Shown here piece by piece: positions 1-7,356 of a DNA stretch of 27,065 nucleotides (the first letter of the stretch is position 1; each line of letters opens with the position of its first letter). Position numbers and translations under genes: made by a program. The notes beneath the pieces are model-generated. The model had not been told where the DNA came from. It did no database searches and was given only the letters and a program-made list of their open reading frames with translations. Source of the DNA: CAVHIG01 sp963636105 (lineage in GTDB: Bacteria > Bacillota > Clostridia > Peptostreptococcales > Anaerovoracaceae); the NCBI GenBank assembly GCA_963636105.1, contig CAVHIG010000021.1:1-27065 (forward strand), written 5' to 3'.

Positions 1-68
1 AAGATTTGGGGCAACACCTGTCTTTGGCCTGGTGTTCCTCGCAGGAGACAGCTAACGCCCCAAATCTT
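1..68 (+). repeat. Dispersed hairpin repeat, copy 1
   Basis: A perfect 12-bp outer stem (AAGATTTGGGGC at 1-12 with GCCCCAAATCTT at 57-68) encloses a second hairpin, CTGTCT pairing with AGACAG and CCTG with CAGG. AACACC near 13-18 can also pair with GGTGTT in the inner loop, which would make a pseudoknot. The same 68 nt recurs at 13433-13500 with two substitutions, and an inverted, longer variant lies at 26964-27065. The window begins on the first base of the element, so its upstream flank is not visible. I do not recognise the family; it could be a transcribed structured RNA or a small non-autonomous mobile element. Confidence 0.85.
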
Positions 69-83
69 CCTTACAACAAATAA

Positions 84-108
84 TTTGTAAAAGTATATTT
101 TTTATAAA
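84..108. repeat. Imperfect 24/25-bp dyad flanking repeat copy 1
   Basis: TTTGTAAAAGTATA followed by TTTTTTATAAA is a degenerate version of the 24-bp dyads at 13395-13418 and 26925-26948. It sits 15 bases after the hairpin repeat and 19 bases before the yycI start. It may be a protein-binding site or the terminal part of the repeat element. Confidence 0.5.
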
Positions 109-127
109 ATAGTGGAGAGAAGAAAGA

Positions 128-856
128 ATGGATTGGTCAAAGGCAAAGACGATACTTATAATCGCCCTTTTGTTTACAAATATATTTTTGATAGCGACTT
201 ATGGATTTCATAAGGGTGACAAAGATGAGATAGCGGATGAGGATACACTCTTGCAGGTGCTCTCCGCGCATGACATTTACCTTGAGACGGAGATACCGAG
301 AGTGCATGAGGATATGCCGGTGCTTTCAATCGCCTACGCAGACCTGAGCGAGGATGAGCTGCAGCGGGCGATATCGCAGGCCGAGGCCGTTTCCGCGGAA
401 AAACCTACCGACGCGATGTACAAAAGGGAGGCAGACCGGCTCATAGAGAGGCTGGGATTTTCGAATGACAATGTGGTGCTGGACGGGGTGAGCATCAAGG
501 GACGCCGGGTAAGCGTGAGCTACAGCTGCGAGGCGGCAGGGGTGCCTGTGGACGGCTGTTATATGAAATGCGTTTTCAAGGACGGCGTGATTGAGAATTT
601 TGAATATAGCAGGATAAAGCCGGTGAGCGTTTCGAAGGGCAAGCAGGCGACGATATCCGCGGCTGTGGCGCTTATGAAATTTATGAATGAGTGCGAGGCG
701 GGCGAGAAGATATATATTCAGGACATTGAGATGGTGTATTGGATAGACGAGGAGAGTGTCGAGGCTGTGGAGGCCGTGGCGGACGTGGCCTTTCCGTTTT
801 GGAAAATAAGCTACAACGACGGCCAGGTGATGCACATCGAGGCATATGAGCAGTAG
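128..856 (+). CDS. yycI: YycI-type regulator of the WalRK two-component system
   Basis: This 242-residue protein begins MDWSKAKT and then has one hydrophobic membrane segment (about residues 8-25), followed by a long extracytoplasmic region. That is the architecture and N-terminal signature of YycI, which with YycH modulates the WalK (YycG) sensor kinase at the membrane in Firmicutes. The start ATG follows a GGAGAGA ribosome site. The next gene is walJ, as in classical wal operons, so this is probably the tail of walR-walK-yycH-yycI-walJ. The upstream genes are outside the window, and repeat copy 1 lies in the position where yycH would be expected to end. One GCGGAAAC motif copy (reverse strand, 389-396) lies inside the gene. 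Assignment rests on N-terminus, topology and synteny. Confidence 0.85.
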   Translation: MDWSKAKTILIIALLFTNIFLIATYGFHKGDKDEIADEDTLLQVLSAHDIYLETEIPRVHEDMPVLSIAYADLSEDELQRAISQAEAVSAEKPTDAMYKREADRLIERLGFSNDNVVLDGVSIKGRRVSVSYSCEAAGVPVDGCYMKCVFKDGVIENFEYSRIKPVSVSKGKQATISAAVALMKFMNECEAGEKIYIQDIEMVYWIDEESVEAVEAVADVAFPFWKISYNDGQVMHIEAYEQ

Positions 857-923
857 AATTAGATAAGGCAGCCTTGTGCGCAGTACTTGCCGATATGAAG
901 CAGAATGGAGATTTTTACCTATT

Positions 924-1793
924 ATGTCATTTAGTTTTTGCTCCTTTTCGAGCGGGAGCAGTGGAAATTGTTATTTTATCAGGACGGAGCGGACGGCCAT
1001 TTTGCTGGACGCGGGCATAAGCTGCAAGCGGATAATGGAGGGGCTTTCGGCTGTGGCAACTGCGCCGGCTGAGGTTTCGGCGCTTCTTATCACGCATGAG
1101 CATTCGGATCATGTGAAGGGGGTGGCTACGCTTGCGAAGAAGCTGCCCGCGCTTGAGGTTTTTGCAAGCTATGGGACGTGGACGGCCATAGATGAGCGTG
1201 TGCCGCGTGAGAGGCAGCGGCTTGTGGAGTCAGGCAGTCTATTTGCGATAGGCGATATAGATGTACTTCCTTTTTCTGTGAGTCACGATGCGGCTGAGCC
1301 TATGGGTTACAGCTTTTTTCATGAGGGAAAGAAGCTGAGTGTTTTGACGGATACCGGCTATATCCCGGAAGAGGTATTTGCGCATATAGAGGATTCGGAT
1401 TTTTTGGTGCTTGAGGCAAATTATGAGCCGGAGATGCTGCTTATGGGGCGCTATCCGTACTTTCTGAAGCATCGTATTCAGGGCGAAAAGGGTCATCTTT
1501 CGAATTTGGACGCGGCTGACGCGATTTGCCGGCTGGCAGGGGCTCCTATTTCGGCCTCAAGGCCGGGCTCTGCTCACTGCGGAAACTGCGGAAGCCTGGC
1601 GGAAGCGGAGGCTGCCGCGCAAGGGCGGAGGCTTACGGTGCTGCTGGCGCATCTGAGCAAGGAAAACAACATGCCGGAGCTCGCGTATCAGACGGTGAAA
1701 AACTGCCTTGAAGAAAAGGACTTGTTTTTAGGCGAGGATTTGAAGCTTGAGGTCCTGCTCAGAGACCGGATTGGAGATCTCTATAGCCTGTAG
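924..1793 (+). CDS. walJ: WalJ/YycJ-family MBL-fold metallohydrolase
   Basis: A metallo-beta-lactamase-fold hydrolase of about 290 residues. The metal-binding motif THEHSDHVKG lies at residues 57-66, followed by DTGY, EANYEPEML, GHLSN and LAHLSKENN, all typical of the WalJ (YycJ/VicX) family, which is linked to coordination of cell division with replication. I place the start at ATG 924 because the family begins MSFxFCSxxSGSSGNC. A GTG at 876 in the same frame would add 16 unrelated residues. The GGAG at 907-910 is 13 bases upstream, slightly far. The protein is about 25 residues longer than usual: an insertion near residues 212-236, rich in Ala, Gly and Cys, contains the repeat motif TGCGGAAACTGCG read as CGNC. 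Residues before and after the insertion stay in frame and match the family. Confidence 0.9.
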   Translation: MSFSFCSFSSGSSGNCYFIRTERTAILLDAGISCKRIMEGLSAVATAPAEVSALLITHEHSDHVKGVATLAKKLPALEVFASYGTWTAIDERVPRERQRLVESGSLFAIGDIDVLPFSVSHDAAEPMGYSFFHEGKKLSVLTDTGYIPEEVFAHIEDSDFLVLEANYEPEMLLMGRYPYFLKHRIQGEKGHLSNLDAADAICRLAGAPISASRPGSAHCGNCGSLAEAEAAAQGRRLTVLLAHLSKENNMPELAYQTVKNCLEEKDLFLGEDLKLEVLLRDRIGDLYSL

Positions 1794-2055
1794 AATTTAG
1801 AATGTATGCATGTCAAAAAAATATCAAAAGTATCCTCAAAGTATATCTAAATCGCTCTAATTTATGTAATTTTTGATTTCAAATACGCTTTTTAGTGACT
1901 GGAAAAACTGTGTTTCGTATAAATATAACAAAAATATATTTGCGAGAATATTCGCAGTTTTCACGCATTTATTCCTCACTTGCGATTAAATTCGTTACAA
2001 ACTTGCGGTTTTGTGAAAAAATTCACCATATTGACACTAAACCGGCAAAATTCAC

Positions 2056-2084
2056 TTGATTTTAGCTTGCCAGGAATGTATAAT
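2056..2084 (+). promoter_or_regulatory. Sigma-A promoter for the antiporter gene
   Basis: TTGATT at 2056-2061 and a perfect TATAAT at 2079-2084 are separated by 17 bases. Transcription should start near 2091, leaving a leader of about 158 nt. Confidence 0.75.
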
Positions 2085-2166
2085 GACTACAATAGGGGGA
2101 ATATTTTTGATTATGCAAATATATCCTCCAAATAATGCGCAAAACTTATAAAAGAGGAGAGGCAAG

Positions 2167-2220
2167 GTGAAGATTGTATCTTAGATGATTACAATTTTCG
2201 TTTATAAGGAAGAGCATTAG
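2167..2220 (+). other. Two tandem short leader ORFs
   Basis: A strong ribosome site (AGAGGAGAGG, 2153-2162) precedes GTG 2167, which reads MKIVS and stops at TAG 2182-2184. The next codon in the same frame is ATG 2185, reading MITIFVYKEEH and stopping at TAG 2218-2220. The ribosome site is as good as that of the main gene, so translation of the leader is plausible and could be coupled to expression of the antiporter. No homology is recognised; the peptides are too short to judge. Confidence 0.35.
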
Positions 2221-2248
2221 TACGTTATATTTTTACAAGGAGGTTTAA

Positions 2249-3613
2249 ATGTTAGCACAAATTCTTGCAATTATTATCTTCTTAGTCATGTTCGTAATGA
2301 TAGTCATGGAGAAGATAGAAAAACAGTGGATCACGCTTGCAAGTGGTCTGCTTACGCTGATTTTGGTATTCGGCGTGGGCATGCGCTCAATGAGTGCAGT
2401 TATTGAAACATTGAATATCAAGCCGATATTCACGCTTGGTTTCTGGTATGGAGCCGGCGAGTCCAGTACCGGTGTAAACTGGGCAACTATCATATTCCTT
2501 TTCGGTATGATGGTTATGGTAGAGGGCATGGCCAGAGTAGGATTCTTCAGATGGCTCTGTCTCAGAATAGCAAAGGCTGTAAATTATAAAGTAATTCCTA
2601 TCTTTATTACTTTTATGATTCTTTCAGGAATTCTTGCTATGTTTATCGATTCTATCACAGTTATCCTGTTCCTTGCGGTAGTAACGATAGAACTCGGTCA
2701 ATTGCTTAAGTTCAACCCTGTTCCTATGATTTTGGCAGAAGTATTCTGCGCAAACCTCGGCGGTTCAGCGACTATGTGCGGTGACCCACCAAACATCATC
2801 ATCGGAACAAGCTTTGGCTTCTCATTTGCTGACTTCCTCGTAAATACAGGTGTCATAGCAGGAATCTGCCTCGTTATTACAGTTATCTACTTCCATTTCA
2901 TATACAAGAAGCAGCTCGTATCTGATGGAGAGGTTGATACATCAGCACTTCCTGATCCTGCGGAAGCTATCACAGATAAGAATGGATTTATCGTAAGCAC
3001 AATTATCTTCTTGCTCGCGGTAGTTGCTCTTATCACTCACGCACAGACTGAGCTCTCAGTAGCTACAATCGGTGTAGCAGTAGCTATACTTACACTCGTG
3101 ACTGCTCCTAGCCATGCAAAGGAAGTTCTCAAGGGCGTAGACTTCAAGACTCTCGGATTCTTCCTCGGACTGTTTATAGTTGTAGGCGGTCTTGAGCAGA
3201 CAGGCGTACTTGAGCTCATCGCAAGCTTTATCGAGCATACAGCAGGCAGCAACATCTACGTTCTGATGGCGATCATCCTCTGGCTGTCCGCAATCTGCTC
3301 TGCATTCATCGACAACATTCCGTTTGCAGCGACTATGGTTCCTATCGTAAGATCAATCGCTTCAGCTTCAGCTGACCCTACAGGTGTGCTCCACGCACTT
3401 TCATGGTCACTGGCTATCGGTACTGATATCGGTGGAAGCGCAACTCCAATCGGCGCATCCGCAAACGTTGTAGGTGTTGCAAAGGCTCAGGCTGCAGGAT
3501 ACAAGATCGGTTGGGGCAAGTACTGCAAGGCAATGGCTCCTGCTACAATCATCGTAGTTGCAGTATCCATGATCTACCTGTTTGTAAGATACGCACCGGG
3601 TTTGACTATGTAA
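2249..3613 (+). CDS. NhaD/ArsB-type Na+/H+ antiporter family protein
   Basis: A 454-residue inner-membrane transporter with about 11-12 hydrophobic segments. Two motifs of the ion transporter superfamily's NhaD/ArsB branch are visible: the re-entrant loop GGSATMCGDPPNIIIG around residues 170-186, and the inverted-repeat counterpart IGGSATPIGASANVVG around 391-406. Members exchange sodium for protons or carry anions across the membrane; substrate cannot be settled by reading. The start has an AAGGAGG site 6 bases upstream. Codon choice (AGA, GTA, CCT) resembles ord and oraE rather than the neighbouring GC-rich genes, which suggests high expression. It is monocistronic, with its own promoter and terminator. 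Sodium/proton antiporters are plausible partners of amino-acid fermentation, but the link here is inference. Confidence 0.85.
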   Translation: MLAQILAIIIFLVMFVMIVMEKIEKQWITLASGLLTLILVFGVGMRSMSAVIETLNIKPIFTLGFWYGAGESSTGVNWATIIFLFGMMVMVEGMARVGFFRWLCLRIAKAVNYKVIPIFITFMILSGILAMFIDSITVILFLAVVTIELGQLLKFNPVPMILAEVFCANLGGSATMCGDPPNIIIGTSFGFSFADFLVNTGVIAGICLVITVIYFHFIYKKQLVSDGEVDTSALPDPAEAITDKNGFIVSTIIFLLAVVALITHAQTELSVATIGVAVAILTLVTAPSHAKEVLKGVDFKTLGFFLGLFIVVGGLEQTGVLELIASFIEHTAGSNIYVLMAIILWLSAICSAFIDNIPFAATMVPIVRSIASASADPTGVLHALSWSLAIGTDIGGSATPIGASANVVGVAKAQAAGYKIGWGKYCKAMAPATIIVVAVSMIYLFVRYAPGLTM

Positions 3614-3684
3614 TTTAAAAGCATAGATATCAGATCGGCTTAGTTATCTAATATCAAAGATAAGCTTGGAAATCCAGGCAAATA

Positions 3685-3714
3685 AAAAAAGGCAATCGCA
3701 AGATTGCCTTTTTT
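3685..3714 (+). terminator. Intrinsic terminator after the antiporter gene
   Basis: AAAAAAGGCAATC (3685-3697), loop GCAA, then GATTGCCTTTTTT (3702-3714): a perfect stem ending in a T tract on both strands, so it could work bidirectionally. Confidence 0.9.
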
Positions 3715-3769
3715 AGTTGTCTAATAGCAGTTTTCAGATCCCCTATGGCGAGCCTTTTTCGACTGCAGC

Positions 3770-3793
3770 CGCGGAAACTGCGCAGTTTCCGCG
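3770..3793. repeat. Perfect 24-bp palindrome made of two GCGGAAACTGCG motifs head to head
   Basis: CGCGGAAACTGC is followed directly by its reverse complement GCAGTTTCCGCG. It lies between the convergent antiporter and plsC genes, 13 bases beyond the plsC stop. It contains two of the window's 17 GCGGAAAC motifs. As RNA it would form a strong hairpin and could end plsC transcription, although no T tract follows. Confidence 0.8.
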
Positions 3794-3806
3794 ATAAGGG
3801 ACGCTA

Positions 3807-4544
3807 CTACCTGAGAGGGAGCGTTGCTTTTTCGGTGCGAATGAGCTCCTCTATGACGCTTGCGAGCTCGTTTGCCTCAAGTTTTGAGAGGCCCTTTGTC
3901 TCTATCGGCGGCAGGATGGATACGTCTACTTCGTCGCTTTGCGGATGACCTTCCTTTTCAAAGCCCTGATATGTGCCGTTTAAAACGATGGGTACTACCG
4001 GCACACCTGGCTTTGTGGCGAGGCGCAGGCTGCCGCGTTTGAATTCCGCCATTTCCGTCTGCCTGCTTCTGGTGCCTTCGGGGAAGATTACGAGGGAGAA
4101 GCCGTTTTTAATAAGATCGATACCCTCGTTTATGGCTGCAAGGGAGGCTCTCGCGTCGTCGCGCTTTATGTAGACACTGCGGATATTTTTTATCCACCAG
4201 CCATAGAACGGAACTTTTTCAAGGTCGTTTTTTGCGATAAAGCCAAATTGGAATTTGTCAAGGACGGCGCAGAGCACAGGGATGTCCGTATAGCTTTGAT
4301 GGTTTGAGACAAAGACTACGGGACCGCTTTCGGGCAGGTTTTCGTAGCCCTTCACATTTATTTTGAAACCAAATGTATCTGAGATATGACGCCCCCACTG
4401 AGTGGTGGACATTAGTATATATTCGCGCTCGCGCTCGAAATCGCCCTCTGCTCGCGCTTTTAAAATTTCTCTTTTCTGCTTCTGCAAAAAGCGCAGAGCC
4501 AGCATCATTTTTGTAACGGGTATTATGTTTTGTATCGTATTCAA
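3807..4544 (-). CDS. plsC: 1-acyl-sn-glycerol-3-phosphate acyltransferase (PlsC family)
   Basis: A 245-residue member of the LPLAT family, which acylates lysophosphatidic acid to phosphatidic acid at the membrane during phospholipid synthesis. The catalytic HX4D motif is NHQSYTD (His82, Asp87) and the substrate-binding motif is FPEGTRSR (154-161). A further conserved block VPVVPIVLNGTY lies near residues 186-197. The start is a TTG codon (4544-4542) preceded by AAGGAG with a 9-base spacing; no ATG in frame has a comparable site. The gene is divergent from the PAP2 phosphatase gene, and the two may act on the same lipid pool. Confidence 0.9.
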   Translation of the reverse strand: MNTIQNIIPVTKMMLALRFLQKQKREILKARAEGDFEREREYILMSTTQWGRHISDTFGFKINVKGYENLPESGPVVFVSNHQSYTDIPVLCAVLDKFQFGFIAKNDLEKVPFYGWWIKNIRSVYIKRDDARASLAAINEGIDLIKNGFSLVIFPEGTRSRQTEMAEFKRGSLRLATKPGVPVVPIVLNGTYQGFEKEGHPQSDEVDVSILPPIETKGLSKLEANELASVIEELIRTEKATLPLR

Positions 4545-4628
4545 AATTTGATTCTCCTTCTTAATAAATTTTTAAGAGGACATATTCTTGTATATATTCT
4601 CCCAATCGCCTATAATATATCCTGACAC

Positions 4629-4672
4629 GTAGAATAAGCTCGGAATCAGGTTTGTCAATGAGCTTATTCTAC
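4629..4672. promoter_or_regulatory. 13-bp inverted repeat overlapping the plsC/PAP2 divergent promoter region
   Basis: GTAGAATAAGCTC (4629-4641) and GAGCTTATTCTAC (4660-4672) are perfect inverted arms with an 18-base centre. On the minus strand, TTGACA (4659-4654) and TATTCT (4637-4632), 16 bases apart, form a good promoter for plsC, with its -10 inside the left arm. The right arm carries the same TATTCT on the plus strand, in a suitable place for the PAP2 gene, though no good -35 is seen. An operator shared by the two divergent lipid genes is likely but unproven. Confidence 0.55.
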
Positions 4673-4696
4673 CACAGGTGAGGGGAAAGGTAAAGC

Positions 4697-5377
4697 ATGG
4701 GCAAAAGAAATTTGCGGACTGCGCCGACCGGAATGGGAGATAAGGGCGCAGTCTTGGGATATAGTAGAAAAGTAGCCATAGGGCTTGCAATAGCGGCTGT
4801 TTCGGTATTTGCCCTGATGGCGGGGCTGGTGCTGAGCGGGCACGCAGGCGCCTTCGACGGCCCGATATGCTCCGCCGTTTACGCAGCGAGAAGAGCATGG
4901 CTGACGAAGGTAATGATTGTAATCACCTACATGGGCGACTGGCAGGTGATAACGGGAGTGTGCGTGCTATTTTTGATTTTCCGGAGAAGCAGGCTGAGCT
5001 GGGGCGTGCCGCTGTCCGTAAGCGCGATTTTGGCGACGGTTCTCAACAAGCTTCTGAAGTCGATTTTTGTGCGGCCGCGTCCGGAAATGGCGCTGCGGCT
5101 CATCACGCAGGGCGGCTACAGCTTTCCAAGCGGACATTCCGCGAGCAGCTTTGCGTTCTACGCGATGATGATAGTTTTGGTGAATTGCTATGTCGAGGAC
5201 AAGAAAAAAGCCCGGCTTTTGACCGGACTGCTTTCGCTTTTGATATTTTTGATAGGGGCAAGCCGCGTGTATCTCGGCGTACACTACCCTACGGACGTGC
5301 TGGGTGGCTGGTCGGAGGGACTCATGCTTGTCATAGCTTTGTGTACAGCGAATGCCTTGCTTCATAGAGCTGCGTAA
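4697..5377 (+). CDS. PAP2-family membrane phosphatase
   Basis: A 226-residue integral membrane phosphatase of the type 2 phosphatidic acid phosphatase family. All three signature motifs are present in order: KSIFVRPRP (KX6RP), PSGHSASS, and SRVYLGVHYPTD (SRX5HX3D). About five or six hydrophobic segments surround them. Such enzymes dephosphorylate phosphatidic acid, phosphatidylglycerol phosphate or undecaprenyl pyrophosphate; which one cannot be told here. The start ATG follows GGGGAAAGG. The 3' end overlaps the convergent next gene by 47 bases, in the region coding the C-terminus after the last motif. Confidence 0.9.
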   Translation: MGKRNLRTAPTGMGDKGAVLGYSRKVAIGLAIAAVSVFALMAGLVLSGHAGAFDGPICSAVYAARRAWLTKVMIVITYMGDWQVITGVCVLFLIFRRSRLSWGVPLSVSAILATVLNKLLKSIFVRPRPEMALRLITQGGYSFPSGHSASSFAFYAMMIVLVNCYVEDKKKARLLTGLLSLLIFLIGASRVYLGVHYPTDVLGGWSEGLMLVIALCTANALLHRAA

Positions 5378-5792
5378 ACTTCGCGAGCTTGCGGGCTTCG
5401 TCTGTGTCATGCATAAAGGCGTAGGGCAGGCTTTTGTCATTTTTCGCGTTTTCCCATAGCTCTTCAAGCGGCGCGTCCGCGAGGATGACGGTTCCTTTCT
5501 TTATAATATCCGCGTTCATTTCGTCTAGGATGACGCCATCGGTGCAGATGAGGACGAAGTTGTCGCGCTCCTGCAGCTTTTCGAGGGCTTCGTACTCCTT
5601 GTTGTGGAGCTCATGCTCGCCCATCGTCATGCACAGGCGGAGCAGTGAGCGCCCGTCTTCCTTTTCTATATATGAGGCGAGGTCTATAATTTCGAGACTG
5701 CCTTCGCCGTTTCCGCAAGCGTATTTTGCGGCAAATTCCTCAGCCGCTCTTTTTCTGTCGCTTCCCATGAAGCCTATTACATATGCGCGCAT
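5331..5792 (-). CDS. Shikimate-kinase-like protein lacking a P-loop
   Basis: A 153-residue protein that follows the pattern of shikimate kinases: an opening YVIGFMGS strand, an E-x-G-R stretch (EKEDGRSL), FVLICTDGVILDEMNADIIKKG where shikimate kinases have a triple-glycine loop, a strand TVILADAPLEELWE, and the tail ARHSLYTKL resembling RxPLY. The nucleotide-binding GxxGxGK(S/T) is absent: the site reads GSDRKRA. The triple glycine is TDG. It is therefore probably not a working kinase. The insertion-like CGNGEG near residues 29-34 is encoded by a GCGGAAACGGCG motif. Only 37 bases separate it from the upstream MATE gene, so the two are likely co-transcribed. Family assignment is by pattern, not by search. 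Confidence 0.55.
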   Translation of the reverse strand: MRAYVIGFMGSDRKRAAEEFAAKYACGNGEGSLEIIDLASYIEKEDGRSLLRLCMTMGEHELHNKEYEALEKLQERDNFVLICTDGVILDEMNADIIKKGTVILADAPLEELWENAKNDKSLPYAFMHDTDEARKLAKFTQLYEARHSLYTKL

Positions 5793-5829
5793 GTTATCAA
5801 CCTTTCTTTATTTGTATTGTCATATCTTT

Positions 5830-7185
5830 TTAAACTGAATTTCCCTGCTTTGCGGTCTTTAGATATTTCGAGTGGAACAGGCGGTATAGAAGCAGGAGTC
5901 CTCGCATGCACAGCTCTGTCGCCATTGCCATCCACATGCCGTGAATGCCGAAAATCGGTACAAGAACCATAGCAAGCCCGAGGCGAATCACCCAGACGCT
6001 GAATAAAATCAAAAGGCTTGGCACCAAAGTATCCTCTGCACCGCGCAGGGCTCCGGAGGATACCATGGAAGCACCGTACAGCGGCTCCGCAAGCAGGCCT
6101 ATACGAAGAATCTGCGTCGCAACTATCTGCACATCTTCTACCGGCGTAAGCAGACTGAAGACAAGGGGACAGCCGATAAACATGATAAGTCCGGTAAATG
6201 CCATCATCGCGCTTCCGAAAGTCACGGTGATATAGGCATATCTTTTCGCAAGCCTGTAATCCCTTGCGCCCACGCTCTGCCCTACGAGTGTAGAGGCGGC
6301 ATTTTCGATACCAAAGCCCGGCATATAGCAAAGACTCTCGGCCGTAATTGCAAAGGAGTGGGCGGCTATGGCCACCGCGCCCAGTGGTGCAATTATTGTG
6401 GTGGATACAACAGAAGCGCCTGAAAAAGCCATCGATTCCGCTCCTACCGGCACGCCTATCTTCAAAGCCCGCTTGAGTATGGAAAGGTCAAACTTACATT
6501 TTTCCTTTCGATTCAGGCGGAGCGGCTCGTAATGCAGGCAGCAGAACCATAGCTCGATGAAGCATACCACTGCCGTGGCAAGGCCCGTTCCTATGCCTGC
6601 GCCGAGCACGCCAAAGCGCGGAATAAAAATCATATTGAAAATCACATCCAAAAGGCACATGAGGGAATTCAGAATGCTGGGTACTGCCATGTTTCCCGCG
6701 CTTTGCATAAATCCGGAGGCCAGCCTGTTTACTTCCAAAAATGGAATGGTAACGGAATATACAAAGAAATAGGCAGTGGCATCATGCCAAAGGGCACTTT
6801 CGCCGCCCAGCCAGCGCGGCAGCGGCTCGCTGATACAGACGCCGAGCAGGGCTATCAGGATAGCTACAATCAAGCTTGTCGGAAAGCCGTGTTTTGTTAC
6901 TTTGCGCGCATTGTGAGCTTCTCCGGCACCTATATATTGGGCAACCTGCACGGAAAATCCAATAAAAAGAGCGTAATTTGCACCGCCCATCAGCCAGGTG
7001 CTTGTGCTTACAAGGCCTATAGCCGCAGAAGCGTTTGCGCCCAAATGGCCTACCATGGCGGAATCGATATATTGCATGGCGATTGTTGTTATCTGCGTCA
7101 AAATCGCCGGGACGCTGAGTCGCCATACGCGGCTTATCTGGGGGCGCAGTTCATTCAATTTTGCGGAAAGCTTGTGTTGTCTCAT
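5830..7185 (-). CDS. MATE-family multidrug/toxin exporter
   Basis: An integral membrane protein of about 451 residues with 12 predicted hydrophobic segments in two similar halves, as in the MATE family, which exports drugs and metabolites using sodium or proton gradients. The block WRLSVPAILTQITTIAMQYIDSAMVGHLG near the N-terminus is typical. I choose the ATG at 7185 (MRQHKLSA) because the 29 residues gained by starting at ATG 7272 are polar, low in family resemblance and overlap a likely promoter region. Neither start has a convincing ribosome site; a GGAG lies about 18 bases before 7185. It precedes the shikimate-kinase-like gene in the same direction. Confidence 0.85.
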   Translation of the reverse strand: MRQHKLSAKLNELRPQISRVWRLSVPAILTQITTIAMQYIDSAMVGHLGANASAAIGLVSTSTWLMGGANYALFIGFSVQVAQYIGAGEAHNARKVTKHGFPTSLIVAILIALLGVCISEPLPRWLGGESALWHDATAYFFVYSVTIPFLEVNRLASGFMQSAGNMAVPSILNSLMCLLDVIFNMIFIPRFGVLGAGIGTGLATAVVCFIELWFCCLHYEPLRLNRKEKCKFDLSILKRALKIGVPVGAESMAFSGASVVSTTIIAPLGAVAIAAHSFAITAESLCYMPGFGIENAASTLVGQSVGARDYRLAKRYAYITVTFGSAMMAFTGLIMFIGCPLVFSLLTPVEDVQIVATQILRIGLLAEPLYGASMVSSGALRGAEDTLVPSLLILFSVWVIRLGLAMVLVPIFGIHGMWMAMATELCMRGLLLLYRLFHSKYLKTAKQGNSV

Positions 7186-7356
7186 ATGTGTTTTGTTTAG
7201 TTGCTCCGAAGGTCTTTTTTGTTTGTTTGAGGGCAGTTTTGTGGTAGAATATGTGGTACAATATATTGTCATGCGGCATTGCCGTAAGTTATATTTTACA
7301 CCCGCAAGGGGGACTCAAGTCAATAGATTTATAAAAATTAGAGAAAGGTTTCTTGT

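Larger units (their letters stand above)
1794..2248 (+). other. AT-rich intergenic region and leader of the antiporter gene
   Basis: 455 bases without a sizeable gene. It holds a 14-bp dyad GCGAGAATATTCGC (1942-1955), a weaker one GCGATTAAATTCGT (1982-1995), and GTGAAAAAATTCAC, all of which recall the dyads near the sigma-54 activator gene. A strong sigma-A promoter (2056-2084) follows, then a leader of about 158 nt with two short open frames (2167-2220). The ribosome site AAGGAGG lies just before 2249. I recognise no known riboswitch. Confidence 0.6.

Noticed and set aside
1..68. Integron attC site or simple terminator
   Set aside because: The R-box sequences of attC (GTTRRRY/RYYYAAC) are not placed at the stem ends and there is no integrase. 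No T tract follows the stem, and copies precede rather than follow genes.
2000..2248. Sigma-54 promoter for the antiporter gene
   Set aside because: No GG-N10-GC pair in a TGGCAC/TTGC context exists; the sigma-A promoter at 2056-2084 is much better.
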